Positions 49,647 to 59,767 of a DNA stretch of 64,000 nt are shown piece by piece. The notes under the pieces are model-generated. The model was not told where the DNA came from. It made no database searches and saw nothing but the letters and a program-made list of their open reading frames with translations. This stretch comes from PALSA-350 sp963834445. Lineage in GTDB: Bacteria > Acidobacteriota > Terriglobia > Terriglobales > Acidobacteriaceae. Every line of letters begins with the position of its first letter. The first letter of the stretch is position 1. The stretch is taken from contig CAWIBU010000009.1 of assembly GCA_963834445.1 (NCBI GenBank), positions 1,736,001 to 1,800,000 on the forward strand, in the 5' to 3' direction. Position numbers and translations under genes: made by a program.

Positions 49647-52600
49647 CTTTATCCTCACCTGAGAGCGGCAATGCGTCCCCCTCAGGCTTCTCCATCAGGT
49701 TAGTCAGGGTTGCAGAGGTCGCTCCAGCAGGGACGTGGATCGCCACGTTCCCGCTCTTACCCGCCCATTCGTAGAGTCGCAAGATAAGGCCATCCGCATC
49801 TTCCGCTTTCTTCACCGCCGTGAGCACCACATTATCCTGGCTTACCTGCAGAAACGAGTGCACCGGCGGAAGAGAACCCTCATGTGAATTGACCTGCATA
49901 GCCCAAAGCGGGTCGTTGTATTCGTAACCATGTCGTACGGTAAGGGCAGACTGCCAATCGCCGGCATGCGGGTAAAGCGCATAGCGAAACCGATGATGAC
50001 CGCGATCTGCCACCGGGTCGGGCGACACAGGAGAGCGCAACAACGAGATACGGAGCACATTCCCCGCGCAGTCATACCCATACTTTGACTCGTTGATCAG
50101 TGAAAATCCATGCTCCTGATTGCCCAGGTCCGCCCACCGCAACGCCGGCACTTCGAACTTTGCCTGCTCCCAGCTGTTGTTCCGTGTCGTGGGGCGCGCA
50201 ATCGTTCCAAACGGGATTTCATACGTTGCCTTTCGACTTTCGGCCGCCAGGGGAAAGGCTGCTTTCAGCAGAACGTGGGTTTCGTGCCAATCCACATCGT
50301 TCACAACATCGACCTGGTCCGCGTCCGAGTAGAGCGTGATGTCCTGCACAAACTTTGAGCTCTGCCAGGTTCGCGATACACGAATGACTGCGCGCAGGGG
50401 GCCATTCTCCACCAATTGCACAGAGTCGGCCTTCATCACCGCAGTGAAATGGTCCAATGTGCCAGGGTCAATGTTCCACGCGTCATCGCCCGAAGGCTTA
50501 TCCGCAAAAACCTGCAACTGGTTGCCACAACCACCACGCGCCAGACTCTCAAAGCGGCTGATCTTGTCATAAAGACTGGTAATGCACCCACTTTGCGGAT
50601 CGACGACAACCTTGAGCCGGGCATTCTCCATCGTCAACCCGCTGACTTTGAGGTCGTTGGCAAAGGCGCGTTTCCCGGCCACAACATGCAATACGGCATA
50701 GCCAATCGAGGGAACATCCGCCGCACGGACCAACAATCGGTACGTATTCGTTGCGTGATCGATCGAGAGAACGGCTGAAGGCAGTACGTGGTTCCTGGCG
50801 TCGAGCACGGAAACCCCGTCCTTTGCGCTCTCCGCCAACTGCACACTGAACTCGACTAGCCCGGAGCGTTGCCATCCTAAGGTGTTGAACACCAGCACCG
50901 GTATCGACCCGCCTGAGCGCGTGTCAACACGCGCCTGGATCGCTTGCAGCGCCCTGGCTGAAGCCGCATCCGTTGCCCGTCGCACGTCGTCGTAGTCCCG
51001 CTGCGCGTCCTGGTAAATCGCGCCAATCCCGGATCCTGCCGCAAGATCATGGAACTGGTTAAACAAAACCTTCTTCCACGCCTCATTCAAAGCCAACGTC
51101 GGATACGGTTCGCCATCGAGCCACGCAAGCGAGGAATACGCTTCCGCGTTGATCATCCAGGTTTCGCTCTCGCGCATGTTCCGCTTTTGATTAGCCTGCG
51201 TAGTATACGTTCCCCGGTGGTGCTCAAAGTACAACTCGTCCTTCCACGTGGGAATGGAAACTTCACTTTCAGGAGGCGCAGCCAGGCTCGGCTCCTTTTC
51301 TGCCATGACCTCATAGTTCCAGGTGGGCGAACCGGACCCGATCTTCTTCTCAATACTGCTGAAGAAGCTTTGTGCAGTTCCAAACTGCATCCGTGGGATC
51401 ACCTTGCCGGCCGTACTCCAGTAAACCCCTTCATCCAGCATGGCGCGCGTGGGGCCGCCGCCATGATCGCCCACTCCATAAAGATCCATCATCTCGGGCA
51501 GCCCTGGAGCGTGGCTCCGCGCGTTGACGAAGTCATTTGCCAGCCGCACAGGGTTCAGATCCTCATTCCCATAGCTGTGAGGGAAATACGTGAGCACCTT
51601 GCTGCCATCAGGCGACTCCCACCAAAAAAGCTTGAACGGCAGAGGATTCGTTTCATTCCAGGACATCTTCTGCGTAACAAAGTAATCCATCCTCGACTTT
51701 TTATAGATCTGTGGTAGTTGCCAATTATAGCCAAACGAATCAGGATTCCAGCCCACCCGCGTCGTCACCCCATACAACCGTTGCAGCGTTCGTTGGCCGA
51801 CCAACAACTGGCGTACCTGCGATTCCCCGCTGGGCATGTTCAGATCCGGCTCCACCCACATACCGCCCACCACCTCCCACCGCCCCTCCTGAATGCGCCG
51901 CTTGATCTGCGCCTGCATCTCCGGATATTTATCCGCGATCCACTCGTTGTACTGCGAAGCTGACTGGGTATAGGTAAACGACGGGTACTCTTCCATCAAC
52001 TGCAGGACCGTGCCGAAGGTGCGGCGCACCACATCGACCGTCTCTGTCCACGGCCACAGCCACGCCGCATCGATATGGGAATTTCCCGTTAAGTGAAACG
52101 TAGCGGCGCGCAGCGCAGTTGCAATCGGCTCCAGATCCTTTTGCGCCTGACGCAGCGAGTGATCAAATTGCAGTTGCTCATGGTTATCCAACGCGGCCAG
52201 ATCAACATCATCAATCGCCTTCTCGAGAGCCGGAACATTTACGGAAAGATCGGTAATCAGCAACGCTGCCGAGACAAACTCCGTGTAAAGCGTCTCCGGG
52301 CTCGGGCGATCAGAAGCCGCCTCAATGCGCAGGCTTGCCTCTGGCAAGTACTGGGGATCGTCCGCATGCTCAATCCGGATGGCAAGCAGTGCGCGTTCGC
52401 CCGGCTTCGCCCTGTCGAAGAGGGTGATTGGCTCCAGATCGTCGCCACTCGCCACTCGCTGACCGTTCAAATACACGGTGACCGCATGGTCTTTCGGGGA
52501 CTGGGTCCAGATACGCGCACCGCTAATGTCATACCCTGATACGGTCTTCGGCAACTGAATCGATGTGCGTAGCCAAATCGTGTCGGTCGTGTTTGTTTGA

Positions 52601-52878
52601 TAAGGAGTCTTGATAGCCGGCCATGAGGAATCGTCGAGGCCGGCCGACTCGCCATGAGCGATATCTCCGATGTGCCATCGCCACTCATTCAAGGGAAGGG
52701 ACCTGAGCGCAGACAAACGCGCGATCACTGCCTGCGACCGGGCGGACAGTTGCTTGAGCGCCGCCGCCGTCTGAGCGTCTGCAAAATGATCAGCGGCTTC
52801 GGCTGCCGGCGTCTGTTGGGCCCAGCCCGGCACACCAAGCAGCAACACCATCAGCAGCGCGCCTAGCTTGTTCCTCAT
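49588..52878 (-). CDS. Secreted GH38 alpha-mannosidase
   Basis: About 1096 residues from ATG 52878, which overlaps the GH92 stop by four bases; the frame open to 52992 lies in that gene. Signal peptide ends V-P-G-W-A-Q. An N-terminal beta-sandwich (W-L-R-T-S-I-Q-L-P near 110) is followed by the GH38 catalytic barrel: zinc motif G-N-S-H-I-D-A-A-W-L-W-P-W, nucleophile Asp in G-W-N-P-D-S-F-G-Y, and V-G-D-H-G-G-G-P-T. The middle and C-terminal beta domains follow to I-V-T-L-R-V-D-Y. Removes terminal alpha-mannose by a retaining mechanism with bound zinc. Last gene of the ROK-GH92-GH92-GH38 operon. Confidence 0.93.
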   Translation of the reverse strand: MRNKLGALLMVLLLGVPGWAQQTPAAEAADHFADAQTAAALKQLSARSQAVIARLSALRSLPLNEWRWHIGDIAHGESAGLDDSSWPAIKTPYQTNTTDTIWLRTSIQLPKTVSGYDISGARIWTQSPKDHAVTVYLNGQRVASGDDLEPITLFDRAKPGERALLAIRIEHADDPQYLPEASLRIEAASDRPSPETLYTEFVSAALLITDLSVNVPALEKAIDDVDLAALDNHEQLQFDHSLRQAQKDLEPIATALRAATFHLTGNSHIDAAWLWPWTETVDVVRRTFGTVLQLMEEYPSFTYTQSASQYNEWIADKYPEMQAQIKRRIQEGRWEVVGGMWVEPDLNMPSGESQVRQLLVGQRTLQRLYGVTTRVGWNPDSFGYNWQLPQIYKKSRMDYFVTQKMSWNETNPLPFKLFWWESPDGSKVLTYFPHSYGNEDLNPVRLANDFVNARSHAPGLPEMMDLYGVGDHGGGPTRAMLDEGVYWSTAGKVIPRMQFGTAQSFFSSIEKKIGSGSPTWNYEVMAEKEPSLAAPPESEVSIPTWKDELYFEHHRGTYTTQANQKRNMRESETWMINAEAYSSLAWLDGEPYPTLALNEAWKKVLFNQFHDLAAGSGIGAIYQDAQRDYDDVRRATDAASARALQAIQARVDTRSGGSIPVLVFNTLGWQRSGLVEFSVQLAESAKDGVSVLDARNHVLPSAVLSIDHATNTYRLLVRAADVPSIGYAVLHVVAGKRAFANDLKVSGLTMENARLKVVVDPQSGCITSLYDKISRFESLARGGCGNQLQVFADKPSGDDAWNIDPGTLDHFTAVMKADSVQLVENGPLRAVIRVSRTWQSSKFVQDITLYSDADQVDVVNDVDWHETHVLLKAAFPLAAESRKATYEIPFGTIARPTTRNNSWEQAKFEVPALRWADLGNQEHGFSLINESKYGYDCAGNVLRISLLRSPVSPDPVADRGHHRFRYALYPHAGDWQSALTVRHGYEYNDPLWAMQVNSHEGSLPPVHSFLQVSQDNVVLTAVKKAEDADGLILRLYEWAGKSGNVAIHVPAGATSATLTNLMEKPEGDALPLSGEDKVTVPVHAFEIVTLRVDYRK

Positions 52879-55226
52879 GCCGTCATCGATGGCGGAGCCG
52901 CTTCTGGCCCGCTGCCCCAGCTCTTGTTCGGCACATCTGTCATTTGCAGAATCAGTTCGCCACCCATTGCCAGCGACGCATGAGCAAACCACGGGCGCAG
53001 CAACGGCTCCCCATTCAGCACCGCAGACTGAATGTAAACATTCTTCTCAGAGTTATTGCGGGCAATCACTTTGAAGTCCTTGCCGTTCCCCATGTGCATC
53101 GTGATCTCATCGAACAGCGGGCTCCCCAGGATATATTCCGTGCGTGAGGGGTCCACGGGATAGAAGCCCATCGCGCTCATCACATACCACGCGCTGTTCT
53201 CTCCCCGATCGTCCATACCCGCAAGGCCCAGGCCGGCCTCGTCGCTGCCATACATCGAATGGAGTATCCTGCGCACCAGTTCCTGGGTTCTCCACGGAGC
53301 GCCGCCCCAAGCATACAGATAAGGCACATGGTGATCCGGTTCGTTGCCATGGCAATATTGCCCGATCAATCCGGTAATATCCCGGGCAATCGCTCGTGGT
53401 TTGTAGGGAGTGGCAAAAAACTCATCCAGTCGCTTGACGAATCCCTCGCGTCCCCCCATCAAACCCATCAGCCCATACACATCATGCGGAACAAACCACG
53501 TGGTCTGCCACGCGGTCGACTCCTTGTACATGAAGTTGTAATACGGCTCTCCGGGATAAAAGGGAGCAATCCAGGAGCCATCGTCTGTGCGGCCCCGCAT
53601 AAAACCCGTCTGCACGTCCCACACATGCTGGTAGTTCTTGCCTCGCGCCAGAAACATGCGCGCATCGACATCGCGCCCCAGCTTCTGTGCATACCGTGAT
53701 AAGCAATAGTCGTCGTAGCAATACTCCAACGTCTTCGAGACGCCGCAGTCCCCACCCTCGTAAGGCGGATTCGGATGCTCCGGGATCACGTCGTGAATCC
53801 AACCGCGTTGCAGATACTCCGCCAGCTTGGCCCTTGGTCCGCGGGGATCGGTGGCGTTCTTATACAGATACTCATACACCGCCTCGTGATCGAACCGCAG
53901 CCCACGTTCCCAGTCGCCCAGGTACATCGCCACGGCATGGTCTCCATGGAAAGAGGTACCCATATAGCCCGATTCGCGCGCCATCTCCAGTTGCGACCGG
54001 AGAATATTCTCCTTCACCGCCGGCTCCAGAATCGTTAGCAGGATGACCTGGTTCCTGCCCGTGTCCCAGTAGGGCACAAGATCATAGCGGTCGTGTTCCG
54101 CAACATAAGCTTTGCCGTCGAGGCCGGTAAACCCGTCGCCCTTTCTCGCCACCATAATGGGGCTAGCAAACGAGTGATACAGGCACGAGTAAAAAATCGA
54201 CCTCTGTTTCTCCGTGCCGCCCTTTACTTCAATCGCATTGAGCTTTGTTCGCCATGTCTGGCGCGCCTGATTGTGAATGCCTTTGAAGTCCCAGCCGGGG
54301 CTCTCCGCCCGCAGGGTCTTGCTGGCCTGCTCATAATCGCCGGCTGCCGTGATCTTTACCAGGATCGTTTCCGACTCCGCCGTGGCAAAGCTCAGAAAGC
54401 ATCCCGTATAGGTCCCGCTTTCTGACCGGCCACTGGGGCTGATCTTGTCTAAACCAAGCAGAAACCAATCCGCGCCGACCATCCCCGGAGCAGGAGGATC
54501 GCGATGAAACGTACCAAAGCCTCCAAAAGGCATGGAGAACTCAGCTACAAAAGCGCTCCTGCCCTTCTCGGTTCGTCCCCGCACCGTCCGCTCGCCCACA
54601 ATTTCAAGGGTCGACTCTTTGCTCGGACCAAGATCGAGCAGAATCGTCGCCCGATCGGTTTTGGGAAACGTGAATTGAAACAGGCCGGTCAGCGCAGTCG
54701 CCGTGAGCTCAACATGGATCTTGTGATCGGGAAGAAACACCTCGTAGTGGCCCGGAGTCGATCGTTCACTCTGCTTGTCATACAACGAGGCGTAGCGAAT
54801 TCGGTCCGGTGGCGTCGTCCAATCACCCACCAGCGGCATCAGCAGCATGTCGTCCACCATGCACGAGAAGCCAATCAGCGTGCGCCGCGGATGGGTGTAC
54901 GCGTACAAATTGCCGTGTGGGTATGAGAGGGCAATGTCTTTGTTCACCGGGCTCACGTCGATGCCATGCGGTAGTGCTGCGCCAGGGCACACCATGCCCG
55001 TGTACAGTTCCTCTCCGAGAGGGGGCGCATTGCCAATCAGCGCCGGGTCATCGAGCGACGCGGTGCCAAACAGCACATTCACATAATCGATTGGCTCTTG
55101 TTGTGCGACGGTCGTCATCGGTCGCGCTACCTCGGAACCCGGCAGCCCGTTCGGAAGCACGCTGGCGGCCGCAGCCCCCGCGCCAAGCTTCATCAGGCTG
55201 CGCCGCGATAGACCCTTATTCGTCAT
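52875..55226 (-). CDS. Tat-exported GH92 exo-alpha-mannosidase, copy 1
   Basis: 783 residues from ATG 55226 (AGGA upstream). Twin-arginine signal L-S-R-R-S-L-M-K-L-G-A-G-A. N-terminal beta domain to about 270, then an alpha/alpha barrel. GH92 catalytic parts are present: Y-K-E-S-T-A-W-Q-T-T-W (general acid Glu), G-N-E-P-D-H-H-V-P-Y-L, and G-M-D-D-R-G-E-N-S-A-W-Y-V-M-S-A-M-G-F-Y (paired Asp acting as base). These calcium-dependent inverting enzymes trim alpha-1,2/1,3/1,4-mannose. Use of Tat here but Sec in the sister gene implies different folding needs. Confidence 0.92.
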   Translation of the reverse strand: MTNKGLSRRSLMKLGAGAAAASVLPNGLPGSEVARPMTTVAQQEPIDYVNVLFGTASLDDPALIGNAPPLGEELYTGMVCPGAALPHGIDVSPVNKDIALSYPHGNLYAYTHPRRTLIGFSCMVDDMLLMPLVGDWTTPPDRIRYASLYDKQSERSTPGHYEVFLPDHKIHVELTATALTGLFQFTFPKTDRATILLDLGPSKESTLEIVGERTVRGRTEKGRSAFVAEFSMPFGGFGTFHRDPPAPGMVGADWFLLGLDKISPSGRSESGTYTGCFLSFATAESETILVKITAAGDYEQASKTLRAESPGWDFKGIHNQARQTWRTKLNAIEVKGGTEKQRSIFYSCLYHSFASPIMVARKGDGFTGLDGKAYVAEHDRYDLVPYWDTGRNQVILLTILEPAVKENILRSQLEMARESGYMGTSFHGDHAVAMYLGDWERGLRFDHEAVYEYLYKNATDPRGPRAKLAEYLQRGWIHDVIPEHPNPPYEGGDCGVSKTLEYCYDDYCLSRYAQKLGRDVDARMFLARGKNYQHVWDVQTGFMRGRTDDGSWIAPFYPGEPYYNFMYKESTAWQTTWFVPHDVYGLMGLMGGREGFVKRLDEFFATPYKPRAIARDITGLIGQYCHGNEPDHHVPYLYAWGGAPWRTQELVRRILHSMYGSDEAGLGLAGMDDRGENSAWYVMSAMGFYPVDPSRTEYILGSPLFDEITMHMGNGKDFKVIARNNSEKNVYIQSAVLNGEPLLRPWFAHASLAMGGELILQMTDVPNKSWGSGPEAAPPSMTA

Positions 55227-55251
55227 TTCACTGGTCCTGTCTGTTACTGTC

Positions 55252-57468
55252 CTACTTTGCGGAAAGGGAAGGGGGCACATCGCCTGACGGCCACGTTCCC
55301 GGTTTCGCAGCCATCGTCAACACCAACCGGCCGCCCTGCACTATGTCTTGATGGCGAAACCAGGCCCGTTCGAGCGGCTTCCCATTCAGCGTGGCTGCAA
55401 CCACATACGCATTCGCCGGCGAAAGATGCTGCGCTTCGATGGTAAAGCTCTTCCCCTGGGCCAGGTGCAGCGTCACTTCTGGAAAACTGGGGTGCCCAAT
55501 CAGATATACATCCTGCCCCGCATTGGGGAAGATACCCATCGCACCAAACACATACCACGACAACATGGCTCCCGAGTCGTCATTGCCCGGTAGCCCGCTT
55601 CTGCCCGTGCGGTAGCTCCTGGCGATAATCTCCTGCACTCGATCTGAGGTCTTATCCTGCCGTCCCGCCCAGATATACAGATACGGGCTCAGGAACCCGG
55701 GCTCATTGCCGACATCGTACCGCCCCTTGCCGGTGAAGAATGCATCCAGCCGCTGCACAAACGCATCCCTGCCGCCCGCCAGCTTCATAACTCCAGCAAC
55801 ATCCTGCGGCACAAAGAGCGAATAGGTCCACGAATTACCTTCGTAGAAGGTATCGCCCCCCCAGCTGCAACTCTGCAGGGTTGTAAAGCCCTTCTTCCAG
55901 CTGCCATCCCGGTGCCTGGGTTCGATGAAGCCATGCACCCCACTGTCGGTTATGCCCGCATTCCAAAGGTTCTTCCAGTTGCTGGAGCGGCGCAAATACT
56001 TCTCGTAATCCGCTTCGTTGCCCATTCCCTTGGCCACCAGCGCAATCTCAAAATCATCAGCCGCATATTCCATCTGCTTGGACCCCGGCCGGTCTATGCC
56101 CTCGATGGTTACGTATCCCAGCGTCTTCCAGTCCTCCAGGCCGCCGCGGCCCTCCTTCGTGGGTTCGGCGCTAGGCGTCTCGGCATCCTGCAGCATGCCG
56201 CGGTAGGCCTGCTGCCAATCGATACCCGGCAGATGTTTGACGTAAGCGTCGGCGATGAAGAACTCGGCATTGCTGCCACCCTGGGTGCGGCCGGTGAAAT
56301 TGCCGCTGCGCGCATCGGGTAGCCAATGTTCGTGGCGATAGATGTCAACCAGGGCGCGCACCATATCGCTTTGACGCCTGGGCGCAATCAACGTCAGCAG
56401 CGGTCCTGACGTGCGGAACGTATCCCAGATCGCATAATAATCATCGTAGGAGGGCTCGTCCGATTGCCATAAAGGGTTCTCCCCGGTACGATCCACCGGC
56501 ATTAACATCGTGTGATACAGCGCGGAGTAAAACATTTGCTGTTGTTCGTTCGAGGCCCCTCCAAGCTCGATCGCCCCCAGGGCTTCATTCCACGACGCCA
56601 TCGCCTCCCGATGCACGCGATCAAAATCGAAATCGGGAATCTCCTGCTCCAGGTTGCGTTTCGCCTGGGCGACGCTCACAAAGGAGATCCCGATCTTAAG
56701 CCGCACCTGTTGGTCTGGCTTAGTCGCGAACGATAACCAGGCCCCGCTCCTTTTCCCCGCGCTCACTTTGGATCCGCGATGCAGAATTCCGTCCTCCCAC
56801 GTGCCCCATGCGCGGGCGGGCCAATCGCTCACCGCATAAAAGTAAACCGTGTAGGAGGTCGTCTGCTGGTTCCATCCGCCGGTCACACTGCTCGAACCGG
56901 TGACCGCCGAATTGGAAACCACTTCTGTTTGCGTGGCGGTGATAAATTGCCCTTCCCCGGCCTTGCTGATCCAACTCAGACAGTGCCCCGCATCAATCAG
57001 GATGTTCGCTTGCGTGCTCGCCGGGTAGGTAAAGCGATAGATCGCGGCTCGCCGGGCGGTCGTGATCTCGGTATCGATTCCATATCGCTGCAACCGCACC
57101 CGGTAGTAGCCGATCGTCCCTTGCTCGCTACCCCGGTCAGAGCCGTATCCGCTCGCCTGGGGCGCGCCGATCGTCGGCTGCAGCAGGATATTTCCATACT
57201 TCGGGCCGCCCCCCGTTCCGCTCACATGCGTCTGGCTGAACCCGTTGATCTTGCCGGTCGCCTCCCAACCGGAATTGCTTTGGTTGGCGCCCACGTCCGG
57301 CCCGGGCTTGATCATGCCAAAGGGGAGGGAAGGGCCAGGGAGCGTATTACCCCCACCTTCGATCCCCAGGAACGGATCGACGTGTTCGGCAACCTGCCCC
57401 CGTATCGCGGGAGCCAGAGCTATACCGATCAGCAGCATAAACCCCACCACGCTCAGCCTTTTCGTCAC
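55252..57468 (-). CDS. Secreted GH92 exo-alpha-mannosidase, copy 2
   Basis: 738 residues from GTG 57468 (AGGAG upstream), seven bases after the ROK stop; the open frame to 57606 lies in the ROK gene. Sec signal V-V-G-F-M-L-L-I-G-I-A-L-A-P-A-I-R-G-Q. D-P-F-L-G-I-E-G-G-G-N-T-L-P-G-P-S-L-P-F-G is the classical GH92 start. The acid is in E-G-N-S-W-T-Y-S, then G-N-E-P-G-F-L-S-P-Y-L and G-N-D-D-S-G-A-M-L-S-W-Y-V-F-G-A-M-G-I-F. Sequence is clearly different from copy 1, so the two are old paralogues with probable linkage specificity differences. Confidence 0.93.
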   Translation of the reverse strand: MTKRLSVVGFMLLIGIALAPAIRGQVAEHVDPFLGIEGGGNTLPGPSLPFGMIKPGPDVGANQSNSGWEATGKINGFSQTHVSGTGGGPKYGNILLQPTIGAPQASGYGSDRGSEQGTIGYYRVRLQRYGIDTEITTARRAAIYRFTYPASTQANILIDAGHCLSWISKAGEGQFITATQTEVVSNSAVTGSSSVTGGWNQQTTSYTVYFYAVSDWPARAWGTWEDGILHRGSKVSAGKRSGAWLSFATKPDQQVRLKIGISFVSVAQAKRNLEQEIPDFDFDRVHREAMASWNEALGAIELGGASNEQQQMFYSALYHTMLMPVDRTGENPLWQSDEPSYDDYYAIWDTFRTSGPLLTLIAPRRQSDMVRALVDIYRHEHWLPDARSGNFTGRTQGGSNAEFFIADAYVKHLPGIDWQQAYRGMLQDAETPSAEPTKEGRGGLEDWKTLGYVTIEGIDRPGSKQMEYAADDFEIALVAKGMGNEADYEKYLRRSSNWKNLWNAGITDSGVHGFIEPRHRDGSWKKGFTTLQSCSWGGDTFYEGNSWTYSLFVPQDVAGVMKLAGGRDAFVQRLDAFFTGKGRYDVGNEPGFLSPYLYIWAGRQDKTSDRVQEIIARSYRTGRSGLPGNDDSGAMLSWYVFGAMGIFPNAGQDVYLIGHPSFPEVTLHLAQGKSFTIEAQHLSPANAYVVAATLNGKPLERAWFRHQDIVQGGRLVLTMAAKPGTWPSGDVPPSLSAK

Positions 57469-57475
57469 CGCGCTC

Positions 57476-58462
57476 CTAGAATCCCATCGCCACACAAACA
57501 GCCGCGATGTCGCCAATTTGCTCTCCCAGCGCGGCTGGCACCACTTGGCACAGCGATGCCGAGGTACCCAGCGCCTCGGTTTGCATGGCAGCTCTCGCGG
57601 GACCAAGCAGGCTCTCGCCGAGGCGCAGCGCTAAACCGCCAATGACAATCCGCTGCGGGTTCAGAATATCCACCAGGACCGCCAACGCTTCTCCCAAACG
57701 GTAACCGGTTTCGTGCACGATCCGCAGCGCCAGCTTATCGCCTCGCTGTGCCGCCAGCGCAACGTCTTTCGCGGTGAGGTTCCCGTTCGCGCGCAGCGTT
57801 TCCGCCAGAAGAGTTGTCTCCCCGCCATTGACCGCCGCAGCGATCTCCTGGCGGGCCATTTGCGCCATGCCGCGGCCGCTGGCCCATCCCTCAACCGACC
57901 CGGCCTTATTGTGGCCGACCGGCCCGGAAGCAGTCAGCCGCACATGCCCAATCTCGCCCGCCATGTCCGACGCTCCGTGGTACAACCGCCCGTCCACAAT
58001 AATGCCCGCACCCATGCCGGTGCCCATGGTCAAAAAAACCATATGCTGCACGCCCTGACCGGCGCCAAAACGATACTCTGCCACCGCGCCTGCGTTGGCA
58101 TCGTTCTCCACCCGGCAACCCGTCTGAAACTCCCGCTCGAGGATTGATTTGATGGGAACATTCATCCAGGTGTTCAGGTTTGGCGGCGCCTGGATAATTC
58201 CGGCGATGCGGTCCAGAGGCCCTCCGCAGCTAACCCCAATCCCTTCCACTCGCTCGTTCTCAAGGCTGATTTGGCTAAGCAGTTGATGGATGCTTTTCTG
58301 AATCAGGTCAAGGGCGCGCTCTGGCCCATCTTCCGGCAGGGTAGGGAATTCAATGCGGGTCATAATCGCAGGCGGTGCGGAGGATAGAACGATGGCCGTC
58401 TTCGTACCCCCGATGTCCACGCCGATCCAGACACGACTGCGGCGATCCCGCTGCTCGTTCAT
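57476..58462 (-). CDS. ROK-family sugar kinase, zinc motif lost
   Basis: 328 residues. ATP site G-V-D-I-G-G-T-K-T, sugar-binding E-N-D-A-N-A-G-A-V-A-E with catalytic Asp, phosphate motif G-T-G-M-G-A-G-I-I-V-D-G, and G-H-V-R. The ROK zinc signature (C-G-C-G-x-x-G-C-x-E) reads V-G-H-N-K-A-G-S-V-E-G-W-A-S-G, so the cysteines are absent. There is no HTH, so it is a kinase, not a repressor. Candidate to phosphorylate mannose or glucose released by the island's hydrolases. First gene of the leftward operon. Confidence 0.9.
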   Translation of the reverse strand: MNEQRDRRSRVWIGVDIGGTKTAIVLSSAPPAIMTRIEFPTLPEDGPERALDLIQKSIHQLLSQISLENERVEGIGVSCGGPLDRIAGIIQAPPNLNTWMNVPIKSILEREFQTGCRVENDANAGAVAEYRFGAGQGVQHMVFLTMGTGMGAGIIVDGRLYHGASDMAGEIGHVRLTASGPVGHNKAGSVEGWASGRGMAQMARQEIAAAVNGGETTLLAETLRANGNLTAKDVALAAQRGDKLALRIVHETGYRLGEALAVLVDILNPQRIVIGGLALRLGESLLGPARAAMQTEALGTSASLCQVVPAALGEQIGDIAAVCVAMGF

Positions 58463-58631
58463 AGGTAGCCTTCTCAGTCAGGACGTAAACAGGCGCAGAA
58501 CATGCCACGCGGGGGGAGCGTTCGAATCGTTATTATTACAGTAAACGAGGAATTTGTCCATCCGCACGTCGTCCTGCCGGGCGATGCGCTAGCATGGCTA
58601 AGACCCATCACCAGAAGGAGGCTCCGAACGC
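58463..58631. promoter_or_regulatory. Divergent control region between ROK operon and LacI gene
   Basis: 169 bases. It contains the core TCGAATCG at 58522-58529, shared with the receptor promoter at 43440, and a small palindrome TTAC-A-GTAA at 58536-58544. AAGGAGG near 58614 belongs to lacI. Autoregulation plus control of the mannosidase operon is likely. Confidence 0.5.
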
Positions 58632-59660
58632 ATGGCAAAGCGAACGCAGTACACCATGCGAGATGTGGCCAGGGTCTCGGGTGTCTCCATATCCACCGTG
58701 TCTGCGGTCGTCAACAACAAAGGCATCGTCAGCCCGGAGCTCACCGCCGCCGTACAAAAAGCCATCAAAGCCATGGGTTTCTCCCCCCACAGCGGGGCCA
58801 GGGGATTGCGCAGCGGGCGTACCCACATCCTCGGCCTGGTCGTTCCGGATATCACCAACCCTTTCTTCGTGGAGGCCTTGCGCGGTGTTGAAGACGAAGC
58901 CATCAAGCATGGCTACGAAGTGATGGTCTGCAATTCCAACGACCAGCCCGAGCTCGAGCTTAGGCACCTGAATGCGCTCTTCGCCCAACGGGTCGACGGC
59001 GTGCTTCTTGCTCCCTCTGATTCCTATGCGGCACGCCACACCCCCGTGCGCGATGGCGCGCCCCTCGTCTTCGTGGACTGCACGCCGCTCAACGCCTCCG
59101 TCAATTGTGTCGTCACCGACAACTTCGACGCGGCCTATCGCGCGATGCGCTATCTGATCGACCTCGGTCATCAACGCATTGCCGTCATCTCGGGAAGAGT
59201 GGTCCATTCCACCAGCCTTTATCGCGTAGAGGGATGCCGCAAGGCCATGCAGGAGGCCAACCTGTCAACGATTGAGAAGTCGATGCAGCAAGGTGACTCG
59301 CATATTGAGAGCGGCTATCGCATTGGGCTCAGCCTACTGCAAGCTCCGGAGCCACCCACCGCCATCTTCACCATGAACAATCGCATGGCCCTCGGTGTCC
59401 TGCGAGCAATCCGGGAACTGGGAACGCCCTGTCCCGAGCGGGTCAGCGTAATGAGTTTTGACGATGCTGACTGGGCCGCTGTCATGACGCCCAGTCTTAC
59501 CACCATCGCGCAGCCAAGCTACGAGATGGGCAAGGCGTCCGTAGAACTATTACGCCACGCCATCGAGTCGGACCAGCAGGAGATTGAAGTCGCACCCCGC
59601 GAAATCCTCCTCAAATCAACCCTCTGCCTCCGCGAATCCACGGCCCCGGCAACAAAATGA
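58632..59660 (+). CDS. LacI-family transcriptional regulator of the glycan island
   Basis: 342 residues. HTH at about 8-28 (T-M-R-D-V-A-R-V-S-G-V-S-I-S-T-V-S-A-V-V-N), hinge helix near 50-60, and a periplasmic-binding-protein-like effector domain (I-L-G-L-V-V-P-D-I-T-N-P-F-F, D-G-V-L-L-A-P-S, V-M-S-F-D-D-A-D-W). All expected parts are there. Located between the ROK-GH92-GH38 operon and the second GH38-like gene, so it probably represses both until a mannose-type ligand binds. Confidence 0.95.
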   Translation: MAKRTQYTMRDVARVSGVSISTVSAVVNNKGIVSPELTAAVQKAIKAMGFSPHSGARGLRSGRTHILGLVVPDITNPFFVEALRGVEDEAIKHGYEVMVCNSNDQPELELRHLNALFAQRVDGVLLAPSDSYAARHTPVRDGAPLVFVDCTPLNASVNCVVTDNFDAAYRAMRYLIDLGHQRIAVISGRVVHSTSLYRVEGCRKAMQEANLSTIEKSMQQGDSHIESGYRIGLSLLQAPEPPTAIFTMNNRMALGVLRAIRELGTPCPERVSVMSFDDADWAAVMTPSLTTIAQPSYEMGKASVELLRHAIESDQQEIEVAPREILLKSTLCLRESTAPATK

Positions 59661-59767
59661 AGCCGGTGCGCTCATTCTCGCCTAAACAAATTTGTCATCC
59701 CGAGTGGAGCGTTGCCGAATTACTGTTTGCCACTCACCAAGCGCGCCTGGCATAAAAACAGAATATA

